DNA from: Clostridiales bacterium UBA1248
GTDB lineage: Bacteria; Bacillota; Clostridia; Oscillospirales; CAG-272
Reading direction: 5' to 3'
Length of the DNA stretch: 15,558 nt
Assembly: GCA_002308615.1 (NCBI GenBank)
Contig: DBWC01000030.1
Span: 21,648 to 37,205, forward strand
Shown: in pieces, positions 12,945 to 15,558 of the stretch
Position numbering within the stretch: position 1 is the stretch's first letter
How the letters are laid out: each line of letters opens with the position of its first letter
Made by a program: the position numbers and the translations under genes
Notes under the pieces: model-generated
Seen by the model: the letters and a program-made list of their open reading frames with translations, nothing else
Databases searched by the model: none
What the model was told of the DNA's origin: nothing

Positions 12945-15017
12945 TTATTTTACGATCACCGCCGCGTACGCTTTGAGCGTGAACGATACGGCGTTTCCGT
13001 TCCTTTCGGCGAAGATGTAGTCGTCGTTCAACGGATCATATACGTCTATTGTATCCGAGCCCGTATCGACGGCGATCGCCTTGTCTCTGTTTTCCGCGTT
13101 GACGAGCAGGAGGTTGCCGTTCCTGTAAAGCGCGGCGACGCCTTTGTGATCGCCGGTCACATTGAACGGTTTGCCCTCGGACTGAGCGGCGCGCACGGCG
13201 TCCCCTATACCGAGGCAGATTATCGCGTCCGTATCGTCCGCCGTAAACCCGAAGTCCTCGGCGAAATATACGTGTACACCGTCGTATCTCATTCGCGATA
13301 TGATCTCTTTTTCGCGTTCGGTCAGCGTGCAGGGTGGGATGAGCAGCGATTCGAAGTACACGCCGTTATACAGCGGCATATCTATGAAGCCTTCGGACGT
13401 GTCGGCTTTCTCGAGCAGTTCCAGATCGACGAAATGATACACGGCTTGGTTGTCGTTCAGCTCTTTCACCGTCCTCATAAGTCCGTCGGCGCAGGCGTTC
13501 TTCACCTTTACCATGTCGCCGTCCTTGCTCAGGCCGACGATATTCGTCGTGGTGTTTTCGGCTATGGTGTTATAGGGATAATACAGAGCGATCGACGTGA
13601 AATCCCGGCCCTTCATATTTTCGTCGACGGCGCCGATACAGCGGTTGTATTTGTCGTATTTTGCCGCGTCCATTACGTTTTCGCCGTAGTACGACGTGAA
13701 CGTGTCGACGCCGTATGCGTACTGCAGAAGCTGTGAGCAGAGCATCTGATCGTCAGTCACTTTTCCGCCCTGCGCGTGCGCCGAGACCTCGCTCATAACG
13801 TGCTCTCTGCCGTAGTTGACGGCGATCGACGATACGAGCTTCGGTGTGAACGCCGAGTCGTATACGATCTCGGGGATCGAATGGAGCATATCTATGCCCG
13901 GATAGTGCATATGGCGGAGAAGAGAGAAGAAATTGCCCTCGAACATCGGGTGCAGTCTTATGTCGTCTTCAAGCAGTATGTGACCCGAGAACGGCAGCCC
14001 GACAGAATTGCAGTAGTCCGATATCTGCTGGAAAAACGCTTCCTCGACGAGGCGGCTCATCTCCGTGTACCACGCTCTGCGCACGTCGCGGGCGTTTTCG
14101 GTGTCGACGCCGAACAGATAAACGAGACAGTCGTAAATGTTTATACCGTATTTCGTCATCATGCGGTTGTCGATGTTTTTGCCCCACGTCGTCATAGGGA
14201 ACATCGGCAGCGTGTCGTCGTATTCGTCATGGACGGATTTCGGATAAAGCCCGGCGTTCAGATATACGCCCATCAGCGACGGCTCGTCGGTGAACATCGC
14301 CTCGATCAATCCGTTTTCACGCTTCATGCCGGCGAAATCCGAACCGACTCTTTTCGTGTATTCCTCGTAGGTGTTCTTTATGAACGCCCTGACCGCGTCG
14401 TGATTCGTTATATCTATATATCTGCGGCATTCGCATACGTTGTGCTCGGCGTGCGTGCCCTCGTAGACGTGCTTTTTGACGAAATACGCGGCGAAAAGCA
14501 GGCCGCCCGTATCGTTTCTGACGGTCAGGCCGTCAGTTTTGCCGTAAACGTCGTATCTCTTATAAGCCCGCTTCGCGTCGAGGCGCGTTATATCCTCGCT
14601 TTTTACTTTGTAGGACGCGGCGGACAGCGCATATTCGTGCCCGCGCGGGAATTCGAACGTATATGATTCGCCCGGTTTTATGAAAGCGTGCATCATCACT
14701 ACGGCGCGCGCCTCAAAATCCGGGTCCTCGTCTATCGTAAGACCGCCGGCGCCTCCGCTCGGATAACCGTCCTCATCGTAAAGCCATACGCGCATGTCGA
14801 GCGCCTTCGCTTGCTCAAGCACGATGCCGAGCACGCGCCAAAGGCTCTCGTTTTTCAGGTAATCCCTGAAAGCGACGTTCGTGACGATGCCGCCGAAGCC
14901 CTTTTCCTTGAGCGACGCGAGTCTTGCCGCGACGGATCCTCTGATCTCGTCTTCCGGCGCCATATCCGGAAAATCGAATCCGTGTACTATTTTGAGTGGA
15001 AGTTCGTATTTCGTCAT
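12945..15017 (-). CDS. Cytoplasmic TIM-barrel glycoside hydrolase of uncertain family
   Basis: This 690-residue protein has no signal peptide. The N-terminal part (about 1-450) looks like a (beta/alpha)8 barrel. GFGGIVTNVAFRDYL (40-54) and VWLYDEDGYPSGGAGG (77-92) are typical of large bacterial hydrolases related to GH106 and similar groups. MFTDEPSLMG (241-250) puts E245 at a likely acid/base position, and HVMSEVSAHA (406-415) offers E410 as a possible second catalytic glutamate. Residues ~475-605 (IALYYPYNTIAE onward) resemble the amidotransferase-like domain that follows the barrel in several such families. A short beta domain ends the chain. It probably trims oligosaccharides already taken into the cell. 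AGAGGTG (15022-15028) overlaps the stop of the preceding gene, so the two are cotranscribed. The hydrolase class is well supported; the family and the catalytic residues are inference. Confidence 0.7.
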   Translation of the reverse strand: MTKYELPLKIVHGFDFPDMAPEDEIRGSVAARLASLKEKGFGGIVTNVAFRDYLKNESLWRVLGIVLEQAKALDMRVWLYDEDGYPSGGAGGLTIDEDPDFEARAVVMMHAFIKPGESYTFEFPRGHEYALSAASYKVKSEDITRLDAKRAYKRYDVYGKTDGLTVRNDTGGLLFAAYFVKKHVYEGTHAEHNVCECRRYIDITNHDAVRAFIKNTYEEYTKRVGSDFAGMKRENGLIEAMFTDEPSLMGVYLNAGLYPKSVHDEYDDTLPMFPMTTWGKNIDNRMMTKYGINIYDCLVYLFGVDTENARDVRRAWYTEMSRLVEEAFFQQISDYCNSVGLPFSGHILLEDDIRLHPMFEGNFFSLLRHMHYPGIDMLHSIPEIVYDSAFTPKLVSSIAVNYGREHVMSEVSAHAQGGKVTDDQMLCSQLLQYAYGVDTFTSYYGENVMDAAKYDKYNRCIGAVDENMKGRDFTSIALYYPYNTIAENTTTNIVGLSKDGDMVKVKNACADGLMRTVKELNDNQAVYHFVDLELLEKADTSEGFIDMPLYNGVYFESLLIPPCTLTEREKEIISRMRYDGVHVYFAEDFGFTADDTDAIICLGIGDAVRAAQSEGKPFNVTGDHKGVAALYRNGNLLLVNAENRDKAIAVDTGSDTIDVYDPLNDDYIFAERNGNAVSFTLKAYAAVIVK

Positions 15018-15027
15018 GATACACCTC

Positions 15028-15558
15028 TTAATTAAGCTCTGTTTTTGATAAGGTTACTTTTGAATATCCCGTCTTTTTGCCGAAAGACATAGAGTAGTAT
15101 TGTCCGCCTATGCGGACGATCTCGTACACGCCGTCGCGGCGCGTCGCAGTAAGGTCCGCCGCGCCCGCGGTAACTGTGTAAAACGCCTTGTAGGGATCCT
15201 CGGACTGATCCTGATCCTGCACGGTGAAAACGACTTTGTCGCCGAGGAGACGCACTTCCTCGCGGTCGAGGTATTCGCTTTTCGAAAGCTTCATCACCTC
15301 GTTCACACCGGCGTCGTCCGATATCTGCGTGATCCCGACGCATTCCTCGCCCTGCGCGTTCATGTAATACATCGCGTAAAGCCCGGTCATGTAATCGTGA
15401 TCGGCCATATATACCATGGCGACGCTGTAGGGCAGGACCTTTTCGCGGACGAGATCGCCCGACGTCAGCTCGTATGTTTTAAGCGTCGTCCTGCTTCCTT
15501 CCACCACGCCGCACGTCAGATAACCGGCGGCGGAGGAGATGAACGTACACGAACTGCC
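15028..15558 (-). CDS. Unidentified beta-rich protein, C-terminal part (5' end outside window)
   Basis: The frame is open from the window edge to TAA, giving 176 visible residues, so the start lies beyond base 15558. A GTG at 15505-15507 has no clear Shine-Dalgarno site, and coding-like sequence continues before it (FISSAAGYLTCG), so it is not taken as the start. The chain alternates short strands and charged turns (TTLKTYELTSGD, VAMVYMADHDYMTGLYAMYY, YKAFYTVTAG, YEIVRIGGQYYSMSFGKKTG), like the blades of a beta-propeller or a stack of repeated beta hairpins. No enzyme motif or membrane segment is visible. Its stop is ten bases before the glycoside hydrolase start, so both probably belong to one operon. 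I do not recognise the family. A role as a cell-surface or sugar-related partner is guesswork based only on the neighbour. Confidence 0.75.
   Translation of the reverse strand, partial: GSSCTFISSAAGYLTCGVVEGSRTTLKTYELTSGDLVREKVLPYSVAMVYMADHDYMTGLYAMYYMNAQGEECVGITQISDDAGVNEVMKLSKSEYLDREEVRLLGDKVVFTVQDQDQSEDPYKAFYTVTAGAADLTATRRDGVYEIVRIGGQYYSMSFGKKTGYSKVTLSKTELN

Noticed and set aside
12915..14666. Two long + strand open frames (273 and 296 residues) opposite the glycoside hydrolase gene
   Set aside because: They lie on the complement of a convincing gene, show no recognisable motif and have no proper start signals.

Overview
The window looks like the chromosome of an uncultured, probably gut or rumen Clostridia-type Firmicute (Oscillospirales-like). 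The grounds are strong Shine-Dalgarno sites, consensus sigma-A promoters, a T-box riboswitch in front of thrS, an NfnAB-type electron-bifurcating pair, a secreted protein ending in a type I dockerin, and several families of GC-rich palindromic intergenic repeats of a kind common in gut clostridia. This assignment is inference from gene content; no rRNA or other taxonomic marker is present.

Left part, + strand (1-3024): the 3' part of an ADP-ribosylglycohydrolase-family gene with an added beta-rich C-terminal half, then 19 bases later a lipoprotein resembling the binding protein of a sugar ABC transporter, ending at a hairpin terminator. Middle, + strand (3100-7580): a 40-codon gene with its own near-perfect promoter; a very AT-rich gene for a 675-residue calcineurin-like metallophosphoesterase; then a promoter, a threonine T-box leader and thrS. 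The thrS protein lacks the usual N-terminal TGS domain. The promoter and first bases of the T-box leader are repeated almost exactly upstream of the metallophosphoesterase gene, so that gene sits between two copies of the same control sequence. With its different base composition, this suggests an acquired cargo gene placed beside thrS.

The stretch 7536-7912 separates convergent genes and holds a terminator, 2.5 copies of a 57-base palindromic repeat, a purine-rich run and two hairpins reading from the other side.

Right part, - strand (15558 down to 7913): the end of an unidentified beta-rich protein, a cytoplasmic TIM-barrel glycoside hydrolase 10 bases downstream, a 341-base gap packed with tandem and palindromic repeats, a secreted dockerin protein, then nfnA and nfnB. 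The carbohydrate theme (binding lipoprotein, glycoside hydrolase, dockerin protein) suggests a glycan-degrading anaerobe, with NfnAB balancing NADH, NADPH and ferredoxin. The most unusual part is 3101-5738: the small gene, the metallophosphoesterase and the duplicated thrS leader.
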